Positions 34,151 through 44,987 are shown, counted from the first letter of the stretch. The stretch: DNA of 64,000 nt from Fragum whitleyi (GCA_948146395.1 OX411547.1:34183868-34247867), one strand, 5' to 3'. Translations and numbers: made by a program. Notes: a model not told the origin generated them from the sequence alone.

Positions 34151-34960
34151 GGAGTCTCATCTCAAAGATGACATTTTATTACACAAATGAAAATGTACAA
34201 TATTTTGTTTCAAAAACAAGTAAGTGATAATAAAAGCATGATTATGATCTCGAATTTACAACACGATACTTCTCATGGACATTACAATAGGTATTTAGAA
34301 TGCATTTTCACAACTTGATGAAAATTGATAAAGTAAAAGAACATACACAAAATAAGGACTAAAAGATGAAAAAAAGAAAAAAATGTCTCTGGCATTGATG
34401 AGCTTATATTTTTTACACTGTTTATTCCATACTTTTTTGAGAAGTTCTCATCTCAAAATCATTGTAAAGAAACTTATTCAAGCATACCATGTCATCTTCA
34501 CTCTTAACACTAACACTTATAAATGTATCCACCTAGCATTAGGGAGTTTTTTGCTGACATGGTATAATCTGAAGTCTGGTCATCTATCAGTGGGTATGGT
34601 CAATAGGAAGAAGGATTCAACATTCCGCTATACTGTAACACCTAACACCTGTCTTCAAACCTACAGCCTACTTCTAGTCAGGAAGCGGAATGCTCTTTAT
34701 TCCCCTATCATTATGCCTAGCCTTCACTCCTCTCTATGTATTTGCCTATTGTTTAGCCTACGATGTTGGGTTAGGTTTCCTTCTTTATATCATCTGTGTA
34801 TTTCCTAAATGCCTATCAATTAATACAAGAAATTATCAAATGAATTAGTAAAATTTCTTAAGTAAATATAAACAATAACAACATAAATAATTTTGTTGGT
34901 CAAAATTCAAGTACTAAATTCTAACATTATTGAAACATTTCAAACCCCCCTAACTCCACT
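34151..34960 (-). other. Possible 3' UTR / polyadenylation region of the hnRNP gene
   Basis: A minus-strand AATAAAATG lies at 34180-34175, downstream of the spliced 3' UTR donor at 36200. The stretch could be the last non-coding exon. No acceptor was fixed, so this is an inference. The plus-strand frame at 34383-34808 has no recognisable product. Confidence 0.25.
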
Positions 34961-35520
34961 TCCATGAGGCCTGATTTGAACATTTATCCAGGGCTCAGAT
35001 TTCAATATTTATCCCAGGCTCATGCTAGTGTTTGAAATGGAGAAGTCTGATTCCTTAGTCATCAAATTCTGGGGGGTCAATACTGATTATAAAGGTTTTA
35101 AAACAATAGAAACTGCACAATAACAAGTATAATTTTTCAGGTTTGGGTCATTTAACATTATAAAGATATGAAGACAACAATTAACTTGTAAAATCTAAAA
35201 TAGTGTTTAACGTACATCATTGAAAATTCTGAGGAATACAACCAAATGACCATTGACCCTTTGAAACTTCTCTCAAGGGGTCAATAATAAACCTCTGGAG
35301 AAATTTTTAAGGTTCAAATTCAGTTGTTTTCAGATTTTGGGAGTCAAACCCCTGGTTTGAAGGTCAAACATGAGTCATTAATTCATTGCATAGACAAGCA
35401 ACCTGATCTTACACTGCCTACAATGAAATTCAAATATTGTAAAAAATCATAGTAAAAGCTGATGGGATGGTCTTTAATAATTGGGGAATAAAGTTGGAGG
35501 TTTTATGCTGTTTATAACAA

Positions 35521-35660
35521 TATTGAAGTCATATTGCCGCAGCTGGAGCACCTAAATATGAATTCCTGGTATTTATCACACCTGTACTGCCATGACATCT
35601 ATTCCTAGCCTCAAGCTGCTAGCCCATATTGGATTATGATAATCAACAGATTGGTCCTTT
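35521..35660 (-). mobile_element. SINE fragment (body)
   Basis: 'GCCGCAGCTGGAGCACC', 'attcctggtatt' and 'tcctagcctcaagctgctagccca' are the SINE body in reverse. The tRNA head is missing. Confidence 0.55.
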
Positions 35661-36090
35661 CAAGAAGAAATAGAGGATAATCGTTTGTTTCAGTGTAAGA
35701 TCGATTTATATTTCATTGAGTGAACAACAAAAGCTATTTTTTCACGAGTGGCGGAGCCACGAGTGAAAATATACATTTTGTTATTCACGAAATGAAATAT
35801 TAAAAGATCTTACTCGAAAAACAAACAATTATTCTATTTCTTTATTGCAAAAATGATACAAAATGAGAAACTTCTTGGACATATTTTCGTAAAGCGCGTC
35901 ATTTTGCACATGAATGCTATGCAAAGTTCATTGTGGCGTCACTCATTTCGCCCCGCATAGATGACGTCAGATAGGATGAAATGCACAAAAGCAGAGTATA
36001 AGTTTTTGATAATTTCACTGCTCTTGTGGTGAGATTATCAAGTAATAATCTACCGTTATTTCTCGATAAACCACCGAACAGCATAAAAGT
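35660..36090. mobile_element. Foldback repeat (copy B), inverse of 9060-9560
   Basis: Contains CACGAGTGGC-gga-GCCACGAGTG and its flanks TTTCAGTGTAAGATCGATTT.., plus the shared centre 'CGCCCCGCATAGATGACGTC'. It lies about 110 bp beyond the 3' UTR donor of the hnRNP gene. Confidence 0.6.
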
Positions 36091-36200
36091 ATTACTTTTA
36101 TTGTAAAGGAATCATTTGAATTTGAAGGTCCTCATTTAGACAGGAGGATCTTGGTTTCAGCAGGCCTGGTTTCAGAGTATTAACAAAATTAAAAACTCAC

Positions 36201-36277
36201 CAGAGACGATGATTTTCTTTTTCTTGGGAGATTCTAGTTTCTTCACCATCCACCGCCACCACCTCCTCGACCAAATC
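36201..36277 (-). CDS. hnRNP A/B-like gene, last coding exon with 3' UTR donor
   Basis: The acceptor TGTTTGCAG precedes 36277. A two-base remainder plus ten codons (F-G-R, six Gly, Trp) end at TGA, 36243-36245, so the CDS part is 36243-36277. The same exon continues 42 nt as 3' UTR to a strong donor CTCTG|GTGAGT (36200-36195), so the gene has an intron in its 3' UTR. The distance from stop to this junction is under 50 nt, so it need not trigger nonsense-mediated decay. The RGG/Gly-rich end is typical of hnRNP A/B tails. Confidence 0.85.
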
Positions 36278-36794
36278 CTGCAAACACAAACACGTTAAAT
36301 ATGTTGACCTATTTTCAATAATTAATTTTTGTTCTTGTTGAAACTCTGATGAAAGAGTTTACCGTCAATTGTTCTCCAATAAGAAACTTCTAATCAAAAT
36401 GTGTAAAACACTGTGGGAAAAAAGACCCCTCATATGACACTAGTATTTTCTTCTTTCCCCACTATGTTTTGAAACTCTATTCCCTTACTATTATTTTGTT
36501 TAAACTTACATTTGTTACCATGGGCTTTGTTTGCCCCCTTTTAGATCCAGCTTCATTTTACACTATTACCTTGCTAATATAGATTTGTTTTTTTATTGAT
36601 AAATATCATCATCAAGGTACTACCAGCCTTTGTCAAGATTTGGAAATCAAATGAACTTTTTGATGGATATTTAAATTTGATTTACCTTAACATAAAGACC
36701 AAGTATTTTATTCAAGAAATAAATTGGCAAGAATATTTGATGGTATTAAAGGACTTTTTTTAATTCATTTGTTCCCTTGCAATCACCAGCCCTT

Positions 36795-36917
36795 TGTGCA
36801 GGATGACAAAACAGTGCCAACTGGTTGCAAATAATACCCAGCTTTGCATACAAGGGCAAAGCTGGGTATATTATAATTTGCATACAGTTTACACCATTTT
36901 GTCATCCTGAACACAGG
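36795..36917. mobile_element. Hairpin MITE, GTTCAGGAT family (diverged)
   Basis: GTGCAGGATGACAAAACAGTG is mirrored by ..ATTTTGTCATCCTGAACAC. The middle is CCCAGCTTTGC-atacaaggg-GCAAAGCTGGG. It lies inside the last coding intron of the hnRNP gene. Confidence 0.6.
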
Positions 36918-37018
36918 TTTGAGACTTTAAAACTTCCTACAATCTCCTGACCAGTTTTTCATTTCCATGACTACCTTTCACTTGACTTAAAAGGCAACCA
37001 TACGTAAAATAATACTAC

Positions 37019-37415
37019 CTCTACCATAAGGGCCTGATGATCTGTTACCATAACCACGCCCACCACGCATCGGTCCGCCTCCATAACCCCAGTCACCACC
37101 GCCATAACCATAACCATCATCATAACCACCGTAACTCTGCTTTGACTTTTCCTGCGCTTTCTTAACTGTCAACTCTTTGCCGTTACAGTTGAAAACTTTG
37201 ATCAACACACACCTGTCCACTTCGTCATAATCAGAAAATGTGATAAAACAGTACGGCTTAGGCTTGTTCTTCTCTTTGTCCATGATCATTTTTACTTCCT
37301 TTATTTCTCCTTGACTTTCAAAGCATTCCCTAATTTCCTCTTCAGTCATTCCCTCCTTGATTCCGCTGACAAACAATTTGACTATGTTGTCCGAAGACTC
37401 ACTCTGACCATCAGC
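37019..37415 (-). CDS. hnRNP A/B-like gene, exon with RRM2 and start of Gly-rich tail
   Basis: A 397-nt exon, phase 0 in and phase 1 out. Acceptor GATTTAG precedes 37415; donor GGTAGAG|GTAGTA follows 37019. An acidic/serine linker comes first, then RRM2: RNP2 is L-F-V-S-G-I and the RNP1 position reads K-P-Y-C-F-I-T-F. The usual RNP1 core is K/R-G-F/Y-G/A-F-V-x-F. The invariant Gly is therefore replaced by Pro and one small residue by Cys, which is unusual for a binding surface. After the RRM comes a basic stretch (KKAQEKSK), then YGGYDDGYGYGG, DWGYGGG, MRGGRGYG and SSGPYGRG repeats. Tails of this kind bind RNA weakly and self-associate in the family. Confidence 0.93.
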
Positions 37416-38068
37416 CTAAATCAAACGCAAAAAAAATATGGTAAAATCAAGCCACCCTCTTTCTAGCTCATGTATTATGTTACCTTTGCCAATTCCAGGG
37501 TATAATTCATTATCATCGACACAGTTCACAAAATTTTAACTTGGCTCATCAAAATGTCTATTAACACCAGGTCGGCATTGGGTCAGATACATATGGGTAA
37601 GGTTTGGACAGCTTGTATTACTAGCAAACCATGGTTCAGACACTAAAATATTTGAAACCATTTTTATCTAACCTCTTTAATATCTTCATGAAAACAATCT
37701 GTATTTGAAATTTCATTGATGCCTCACATGTACTATTTAATTTTGGATTATTCTTCCATTTTTTGTGCATTTGCTGAAAAATTGGTTTTAAGTGTTAACA
37801 AAAACAATTTTGAGTATGCTTTTATTTTGTAAGCTTCAGCAAAAAGGTAGCCCAGTGAGAAATCTTTCTATATTGACAAATAATTGCATTTTTGATTATG
37901 AAATTATATTATTATAAGATATGAAGAGAGTATTTGTTGATTATGAGGTATGAAAGTAAAATCCTAATCACTCTTATGTATGAATCCACTTTGCACTTTG
38001 AAACAGTCTAATTAGATTTTTCAGTTGAATACCTTAATGTACTTAACAAATATTCTCTTCAACACTTA

Positions 38069-38228
38069 ATTCATCCTTTCCTAGCTTCCAGCTGCCATCC
38101 CACATAGGTCTATGCTTATCAACCCATTGGTGGAAGACAGTTGGAAAGAATGAGTGCCGCCAACTGGGATCGAACCCGGGACCTTTTGAATGATAGTCTG
38201 ACGCACAACCACTGCATTATGATGGTGG
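38069..38228 (-). mobile_element. tRNA-derived SINE, 3'-truncated, in an hnRNP intron
   Basis: On the minus strand, the head reads AGCCACCATCATAATGCAGTGG, with B-box GGTCCCGGGTTCGATCCC. The body (TGGGTTGATAAGC.., GGGATGGCAGCTGGAAGC) is shared with 3628-3905. It lies just downstream of the donor of exon 38270-38390. Confidence 0.7.
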
Positions 38229-38269
38229 CTCTTAATTACATGGTCTAAATCATCATAATGACAACTTAC

Positions 38270-38390
38270 AAATCTTGGCATGGCTCTCTTAGTCTCAACT
38301 TCTCTTCCATCAAGATTGTGGGGCCTCTCATTTTGTACGTCCTCTATACTCTGTGAGTCCTTGTATGTGATGAAACCAAAACCTCGAGAT
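38270..38390 (-). CDS. hnRNP A/B-like gene, exon with RRM1 RNP1
   Basis: A 121-nt exon, phase 2 in and phase 0 out. Acceptor CTTAAACAG precedes 38390; donor AGATTT|GTAAGT follows 38270. It carries the RNP1 octamer R-G-F-G-F-I-T-Y of RRM1, the following helix (D-S-Q-S-I-E-D-V), and the conserved L-D-G-R-E-V-E-T-K-R-A that ends hnRNP A/B RRM1. All core aromatic residues for RNA stacking are present, unlike in RRM2. Confidence 0.93.
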
Positions 38391-38440
38391 CTGTTTAAGG
38401 AACAGAAATTTGTTCAAATAACATGTCAGTGCTTCTATTT

Positions 38441-38602
38441 AAAGGTAGTGGACCCGTAATAGTTCCACAACATTACGGAACACATGATCTTTCACAATGT
38501 TGACCGAGGTTTCCTAATGAAAATCATTAGGAGACCTCGGTTAACATTGTTGAAGTTAATTACTTTTGAGACATTGCGAAACTATAACGGGTCCACTACC
38601 TT
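38441..38602. mobile_element. MITE with 'GGTAGTGGACCC' ends (copy 3), intronic
   Basis: AAGGTAGTGGACCCGTAATAG ... ACGGGTCCACTACCTT between TTAA flanks, with the hairpin GAGGTTTCCTAATGA / TCATTAGGAGACCTC. It is the best-preserved member of the family and lies about 50 bp upstream of exon 38270-38390 on the transcribed strand. Confidence 0.75.
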
Positions 38603-39275
38603 AATATCATTATCATTACAAGTTTGAGTGGAATTGATAAAACCATAATAATTTAGCGAGTACATTTGCAGTGTAGTTAGAATCTAAGAGTTATTATGTA
38701 CACAAATTATAGAACAGAAAACTTGATAAGTATGAAGTCTTTTCAACCTGCTTTAGGATTGAAGTTGAGCCGAGCTGTGGGCCTTGCCCAAAACAGTCAT
38801 TTGATGGTTTCTTTAGTCCTGTTTTGTAAAGTAAAGGAGCTTCTGTCCTTTTTTATTCAGAGATACAGATAGAGGGAGTATTTTGGATTTCAAATGATAG
38901 TGTTTGAATTGTACTTGCACAACTCCTAATTTGTGGATACTCAGAGCTACAGATAGAGGGTGCATTTTGGATTTCAAATTCAGATATTTCATCGGGCCTT
39001 ACTTAAACACTTATGTTGTTGGTACTCATTTGAAACCTCTCATGGAGACCATTCAAAATGAGTACCTCACAATAATAGGGTTTCATTGTGAAATAAAGAT
39101 TTTAGACTAACTTTACCCCCTCTTATCAAGACCCCTTGGCACTCAATAGAATTGTCTCATTGAGACGAATTTAATGTACCCACAACATTAAGGTTTCAAT
39201 GAGAAATAAGGATTTTGGACTGGCATTATCCCCTCTTATCTGTGTACTTCAGAGATCGGAACTGAATCAACCTAC

Positions 39276-39531
39276 TTGTTGGTATTGGAATCCTTCATGA
39301 CAACCACATCCTCTACTTCTCCCCACTTCTCAAAATGGGCCTTCAATCCTTCAGTTGTGGTATCATAGCTCAGTCCACCAATAAATAACTTGCGGAAGGG
39401 TTCAGAATTTCTGTCTTTGTAATAGTCATCTGGAGTTGCCTTTCTGCCGCCTCCACGGCCGCCCCCGCCACCACCACGTCCACCTCTTCCTCCACGGCCA
39501 CGACCACCGCCGCCTCCACTTCCATAACCTC
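39276..39531 (-). CDS. hnRNP A/B-like gene, exon with RGG box and first half of RRM1
   Basis: A 256-nt exon, phase 1 in and phase 2 out. Acceptor TATAATCAG precedes 39531; donor AACAA|GTAGGT follows 39276. It starts with a Gly/Arg block (G-R-G-R-G-G-R-G-G-R then a Gly run), then K-A-T-P-D-D-Y-Y and R-N-S-E-P-F-R. RRM1 begins here with RNP2 L-F-I-G-G-L, followed by S-Y-D-T-T and H-F-E-K-W-G-E-V-E-D, as in hnRNP A/B. The RGG block lies upstream of RRM1, whereas vertebrate hnRNP A1/A2 have it after the RRMs. A 79-codon frame on the same strand here is only a shifted reading of this exon. Confidence 0.93.
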
Positions 39532-41619
39532 CTGATTATAAGATACATAAAAAATGTCTTCATGTAGGGTTAGGCAATTGTTTAAAGCAAATTTAAGACC
39601 TCTCATCAATATGGCCCCAACCCTGCATTATTCAGCCACAACTTTTCCATTTGGCAAAAATGATGCTTCATTTTTTTGAAGCCAGGGTGTACACTGGTAA
39701 CACTGAAAAGAGATTCTTATGAAATACGAATTTCTCATGAGATATTAAAGAGCAAATATATTGATGACAGAAAATTTAATGGGTCAAAAGAAGATCATTT
39801 TTACTTTTTATGAGTCAAAACACTGGTTAAGGGTCAAACATGAGCCTTTTTCGATAATGCATTAAAATCTTTACTAGTAAGTCTGATCATAGTTACACTC
39901 ATTTTGGTCCATTTCAATTTGGAATAAACACCCAGTTGTGTTGACAGATTCAGCTTTGTAAACATTTTCTTGTCTAATAGCCTTTTAAAATGTTAATAAA
40001 TCAGTAAAACTTTCATCAGCTATCAATGAATGACGAGGCTGCATACAGTGTAAGTTCTACACAACCGTACAATAGTTGGACATGCAGGGTTTCCCCCCCC
40101 AAATAAAACACAAATGGGAGTGATTTACCCCTAAAATTGAACTTGTGACCCCCCCCCCCCCATTTTCTTAAAAGCAGCCTTATAATCTATGGTAAAGTAC
40201 ATAAATGCATTTCTAAACATAAGTTTTTTACCCCACTTTACAGCGGTTCACGGTCAACCCCTGCCTGTGAATAACTTGGCCTGTTTATATCTTATATAGG
40301 TATATGTATGACGATGCAATGTAAATATTTTCGGGACCTTATGTGCTTTTTAAATAATTATTATACTATTATATGGCGTTTATTTAAATATGAGATAAAA
40401 TAGATATACTTAAATACTTTGTTCACCTTTCATTCAAATTTATTTTTCAAATTATTTTTTCTAAGCACAAAAGAAGATGAGAAGTTATATCAGGGTTTTC
40501 ATTAGCATCCAAAAGCCAAGAGTCAATGACCCTTGAGTCAAAATGAAAATCTCATGCGTCAATTATGAACGAATCATGGATCTACTCCCCCCCCCCCCAA
40601 AAAAAAAAGAAAAAAAAAAAAAAAAAAAATGAAGTGAAAAAAAAAAAAAGTTTCAAATTTATAAAAAAAATGGGGGGAAATCATTTTAATTGTATTGAAA
40701 CAGATAAAATTAGGTACAGGTCATTTTTCAAAAGGTGCCTGAAATTAAACAATAAATCAATGATTTATCACCATCATACTTCACCATAATTTCCAGTCAT
40801 TAAATAATTACTAAAGAGCTTAATTTTAGACTAAATGCTTGTTTTATCGTAAGTACAATGAAGTGGAAAGAGTTTTGAAGTTGGAAATGCTAGTAAAAGG
40901 TTCTGAAGATTTTTATTTTTCGCTAAAAGAAATAGATTCCAACCACGAAAACCCATGACAATTCAAAACAGTTCCTACTTTTGATGTTTACATGCTTACT
41001 TTTTAGTTACTGCCTGAATTATTGTGAAATTATTCAATAATAGGTTTTTTTGTGTGTGAACAGAGGTAAAGCAAAAGGGTTTTAGCTGATTTTCACAGGT
41101 GTCAAAAGACTGTCAATTACGATCGCCGATGCATATCCGATCACCAGAGTGTGTTAATTGCCAATCAAGCTAGGTGTTATTAGACCACCAATTAACTATT
41201 TTCCAATAATATGACACACTTCTTTAAACCCTTGACGCACAGCTGCTATTTTTGAAGAGTCAAAATGACGCACCAGCTCAAATTTCCGAGAGTCAAAATT
41301 GCATCATTTTGAATTTCTGTGCGTCAAAACCCGGGGTCCCGGGTCAAACGAAAACCCTGTATATGCGTATTAAATATGAAGATCTTATATGTTGGTCATC
41401 AATTGTGAATTTGCACCTCCTTTAAGTACATTGCACATATTGATTAACTATCTGAAAGGTGTGCTTATATATCCGTTTACTAGGCTAAACACTAAATAAG
41501 TTATATACAGGCTGAGTTTTACACAGGCCGAGTTTTACACGGGCCGAGTTTTTAACAGGCCGAGTTGACAGGACATCCTTTACAGCAGCAGTAGGAACCC
41601 TGACATGTGCAGACTGAAG
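39532..41619. other. hnRNP intron 2, distal part
   Basis: Low-complexity sequence: C-runs near 40092-40099 and 40149-40160, and a C-run plus A-rich block at about 40586-40670. At 41508-41571 there are four imperfect 'aggccgagtttttaacA' repeats of about 17 bp. The 74-codon frame at 40565-40789 is an A-run artefact. Confidence 0.5.
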
Positions 41620-41621
41620 TA

Positions 41622-44235
41622 CAGTCAACTGGCCAATAGCGGATCACTAGTGAGAACTTTGTTGATTATTTTTCAAAGAAACGTGACAGAATCCCGATTT
41701 TGGTCACAGGAGGCAATAAAATTTGTACACTTTGAAGTGCAACATACACCTTTAGTCAATCAATTAAAGCAGTTGCATCGTCTGGGAAATAGTAGTAGAC
41801 GTAAATTAGCCATTTCCGGATCAATTTGGCCAATAGCGGATCACGTGATAATATGACTCTGGGGGCTGTCTCAAAATGATTTTGACCTGTCATCACTGTC
41901 AAACAAACATGTTTTCTTCCGTTAGAAGTGATTTTTACAATAATTTTGTCATTCCAATATTAATTGAGTAGGACAAACGAAATCATTGAGCAGACATTCA
42001 TTCATTAAGCTTCTTACAACACAAATTATCTAATAATCAACATATTGAAGATCTAACCATCTGAAATGCATAAAACCAAAGGTTTTTATATATTTCATCA
42101 ATCCAAACTTAAACTACGTTTTTAGACTGGTTTTTAGACTGCGTCAATTTGAATTTGTAATATTCTATTAGTTGCCTTCTGTGTAAGAAACATTATAACA
42201 AAATTTTACATGTAAACCTATCATTTTTCATTTTCCAATTCCTGATTTTTCAAATCTTAAAATTATCATTTGTTTCAGTATCTACCCATATACCCATGAC
42301 ACAATTTTGGGCTGGTTGAAATTTAAAAAAATAAGTACTGTACCAGAATTTTAAAGTATCACTTTTTTCAGTTATGGAAAATTGAAAATATGGACCTTTT
42401 CAGTTGAAACCATTGGAGAGAAATAGAAATCACTTGTTTACTTGCAACTAGAATGACAGTTCTAACCACCTACCTGTTACCAGACAAAATTTTCACTTCG
42501 TAACTACAGTTTGATCAAAGCTGTTAGGACGAGATTTTAGAATAACAACGACGACATGTATTGTTAAAAAAACTCTTCGTATTCTAGGTAGAAATTAGCA
42601 TGGGAAAAAAAAGTAATTTGTTACAACCAAATCGTCATGTATACTTTCAGAAATCCATATATGTTTACACTTATCCTTGCGGCAAATCATTTATTTTGTT
42701 TTGCGATATAGTGAATCTATACACTTATTTAGAGCAGTTCTATTGCAGAACCTTCTGGTATTGTTGACAACAGTGCCTTTAACTTATTTTCATGATGTAA
42801 CTGTAACTGTATCAAATTTTGATAGAGGCTGCAGACAACTGGTGGGAAGTGATGGGGCCTTAAAAATACTTGGTGAAATAAAATCTTTAAAGAAATTGTG
42901 TGTGGCATGCAACCAAGGCTTCTTCTACAGTCCTGTTTTCTTTTTTTTTTAAAAAAATCTAAGTATCTTTAAAACGTTGGAGTTGTAGATCAATTGAAAA
43001 TGATAAAATAATACCCCAAAAGCAATTACTTTTCTAAACACTTTAATTTGGACAAATTTTTCAAAATTGTCAACATTTTTTCACTCTGGTTTCATACATT
43101 TATATAGGTAGAGAATCTGATATCTATGGCCAGATACTTCTGTAATCTCCTAACTACCACCTTTTTCATTCAAGACGTAGATCTAGTTAAGGTATTTTTG
43201 GAGGAAAAAAACTACCTTTAACATTTAGACCCAACGAACAATTTAAAACACTTTTTTTGCAAAAAAAGAGAAAGTTTTTGTGAAAGACGAATACCCCAGA
43301 AAATGCCATTTTCGTGACCTCGTCACATGAGGTTGACCTTGGTATCTGTAGATGCGCACTATTGAGATCTAACATTAAACCAACTATGAATATGGTATCT
43401 TGAATAACCTTGCAGAAATTGGCAATGTTGGGGATTTTTTTTTTTTTTCTTTTTTGCAGACAGACAGATGGAAAATGGTCAAGCAATATTATCCCAATCT
43501 TTCAATGTACTGGTTTAAAAAAAAAACAGCTAGATTTGCAAAGATTTTAGGCAATTTCATCACCTACTGCTGTCAAACCACGACATTGCTTAACAGATAA
43601 ATGATCTAAATATAGGTCATTTCTCAATTTAATACAATGTTTTCAGAATTAATCAAAACCAGATAAGAATTGAGATCGATAAAATTTCTTATCATTTTTT
43701 TCTTTAAGAACTTCAATATAATAAATCACAATGCATAAGTAGCTAGATTCGGCGCGGTTATCTTCATAAAATATTTGGTTTGCTTATTTTTTGAGACGCC
43801 CCCTATGATGCGCACAGCTGATCCGCTAATGGCGAGTAAGGGTTGGGGATTGTTTCTTTTTATTGTACACAAAAAGGTGGATAAAACCATGCAAAAGCAT
43901 TGAGAACCAACAATTTATGCCCCCTTTTTAGTGATTTCATCCACTATTTGAAGTCATACTTGTTTACTCGCCTTCAATTTTGCAGACGAATTCTTTTCTT
44001 TGAAATTCCTATGACGTAATCTTTCAGTCGAACAGACGCTTGACTAGCGTTTTGTCGGTCTGAAGCACTACAACAACAATGTGAACTGTCAAAATTTTGT
44101 TATGCTACGAAGAGATGCACAGTGTCTTGGGATAGAATATTAGTTTCTTCTTCGGCATTTGCAAGTGAAAGTAATTGAAGATGGAAATCAAAGTGAACCG
44201 CTATTGATCATGATCCGCTATTGGCTAGTTGACTG
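41622..44235. mobile_element. Tc1/mariner-like element in hnRNP intron 2
   Basis: The ends are inverted repeats: CAGTCAACTGGCCAATAGCG at 41622 and its mirror CGCTATTGGCTAGTTGACTG ending at 44235 (one difference over about 25 bases). TA flanks both sides (41620-41621 and 44236-44237). CAGT ends and TA duplication are typical of the Tc1/mariner superfamily. Extra 'GGCCAATAGCGGATCAC' and 'GATCCGCTAATGG' motifs lie inside each end (about 41828 and 43820), like multiple transposase-binding sites. No transposase was recognised in the 2.6 kb; a 109-codon plus-strand frame at 44159 is antisense to the hnRNP exon. Confidence 0.75.
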
Positions 44236-44241
44236 TATTAC

Positions 44242-44389
44242 CTCCATAGCTACCGCCACCACCATAACCGCCATAGCCACTCCCTCCATAACCACCACCA
44301 TAACCACCACCACCATAACTTTGGTCATAGCCTCCTCCATAGCCACCACCATAGCTGTAATCATCATACCCTCCAGAACCGTAGCCGTT
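44242..44389 (-). CDS. hnRNP A/B-like gene, Gly/Tyr-rich exon 2
   Basis: A 148-nt exon, phase 0 in and phase 1 out. Acceptor TTTTCTTGCAG precedes 44389; donor TATGGAG|GTAATA follows 44242. It encodes N-G-Y-G-S-G-G-Y-D-D-Y-S-Y and then repeated GGGYGGGY / GGSGYGGYGG motifs, a low-complexity, prion-like segment of the kind that drives condensate formation in hnRNPs. Its donor sits six bases from a Tc1-like insertion. Shadow frames exist on both strands. Confidence 0.88.
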
Positions 44390-44897
44390 CTGCAAGAAAA
44401 CAAAATATTCATTTCCATCTATACTTACCCTATGTTTAGCCATTTTCTCTCCGTTCAATGTTCACATGCAAAGCAGGGTATAATTTGAAAACGGTATGCA
44501 ACATCTTGTCAGCCAGAACATAGCTGGCTTCTGTTTGTGGCCCGGCTAAATACAACAAAATTGGGACCGTTCGGGCGACAAATAAGTTGGCCCTTTGTCC
44601 CATTTCTTTCCTTAACAGTCTAGAAAATTGACAAGACACTTTCACTCAACAAAGCAAACCCATGTTAACAAGACTGCTGGTGGCGGTTTCTATCAACAGT
44701 CAAAGACTATATCAAGATGAACTAAGGGCACTCAGGATGAATTTTCGCGAAGGCTACAAAGAATCGGCCATGATGGCCCCACGTGTATCTCGCCGGCACA
44801 ACGAATTGTTTTGAGACCACTTTGAACATGTAGATATTTCATTCATTACAATAACTTATCGAAATTAATATTTGATTTAATTAGAAAACATATTTAC

Positions 44898-44909
44898 CCC
44901 GTAGCTCAT
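44898..44909 (-). CDS. hnRNP A/B-like gene, 12-nt first coding exon
   Basis: ATG AGC TAC GGG then donor |GTAAAT: four codons (M-S-Y-G), phase 0. It joins exactly in frame to N-G-Y-G-S-G in exon 44242-44389. A at -3 favours this start. The 5' UTR lies at higher coordinates, and no other ATG reaching the exon 2 acceptor in frame was found. Summed exons (12+148+256+121+397+35) give 969 nt, exactly 323 codons including stop, which supports the whole model. Confidence 0.8.
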
Positions 44910-44987
44910 GATTATCTTTGGTCTAAACACTAGATTTCTAGGCAAACAGCAAGAATTCTTTCTTTCCAATTTTGTGGCGATCAATGA

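Noticed and set aside
34383..34808. 141-codon plus-strand frame
   Set aside because: No domain, start context or splice partner; overlaps a likely 3' UTR on the other strand.
39370..39609. Val/Glu/Ala-rich 79-codon minus-strand frame
   Set aside because: It is a shifted reading of the Gly/Arg-rich hnRNP exon 39276-39531; the true frame carries RRM1.
43187..43600. Possible transposase of the Tc1-like element
   Set aside because: Frames on both strands are short and show no DDE/D motif or helix-turn-helix; the element looks non-autonomous.
44159..44488. Thr/Ile-rich 109-codon plus-strand frame
   Set aside because: Antisense to the Gly/Tyr-rich hnRNP exon; composition follows from GGN/TAY codons.
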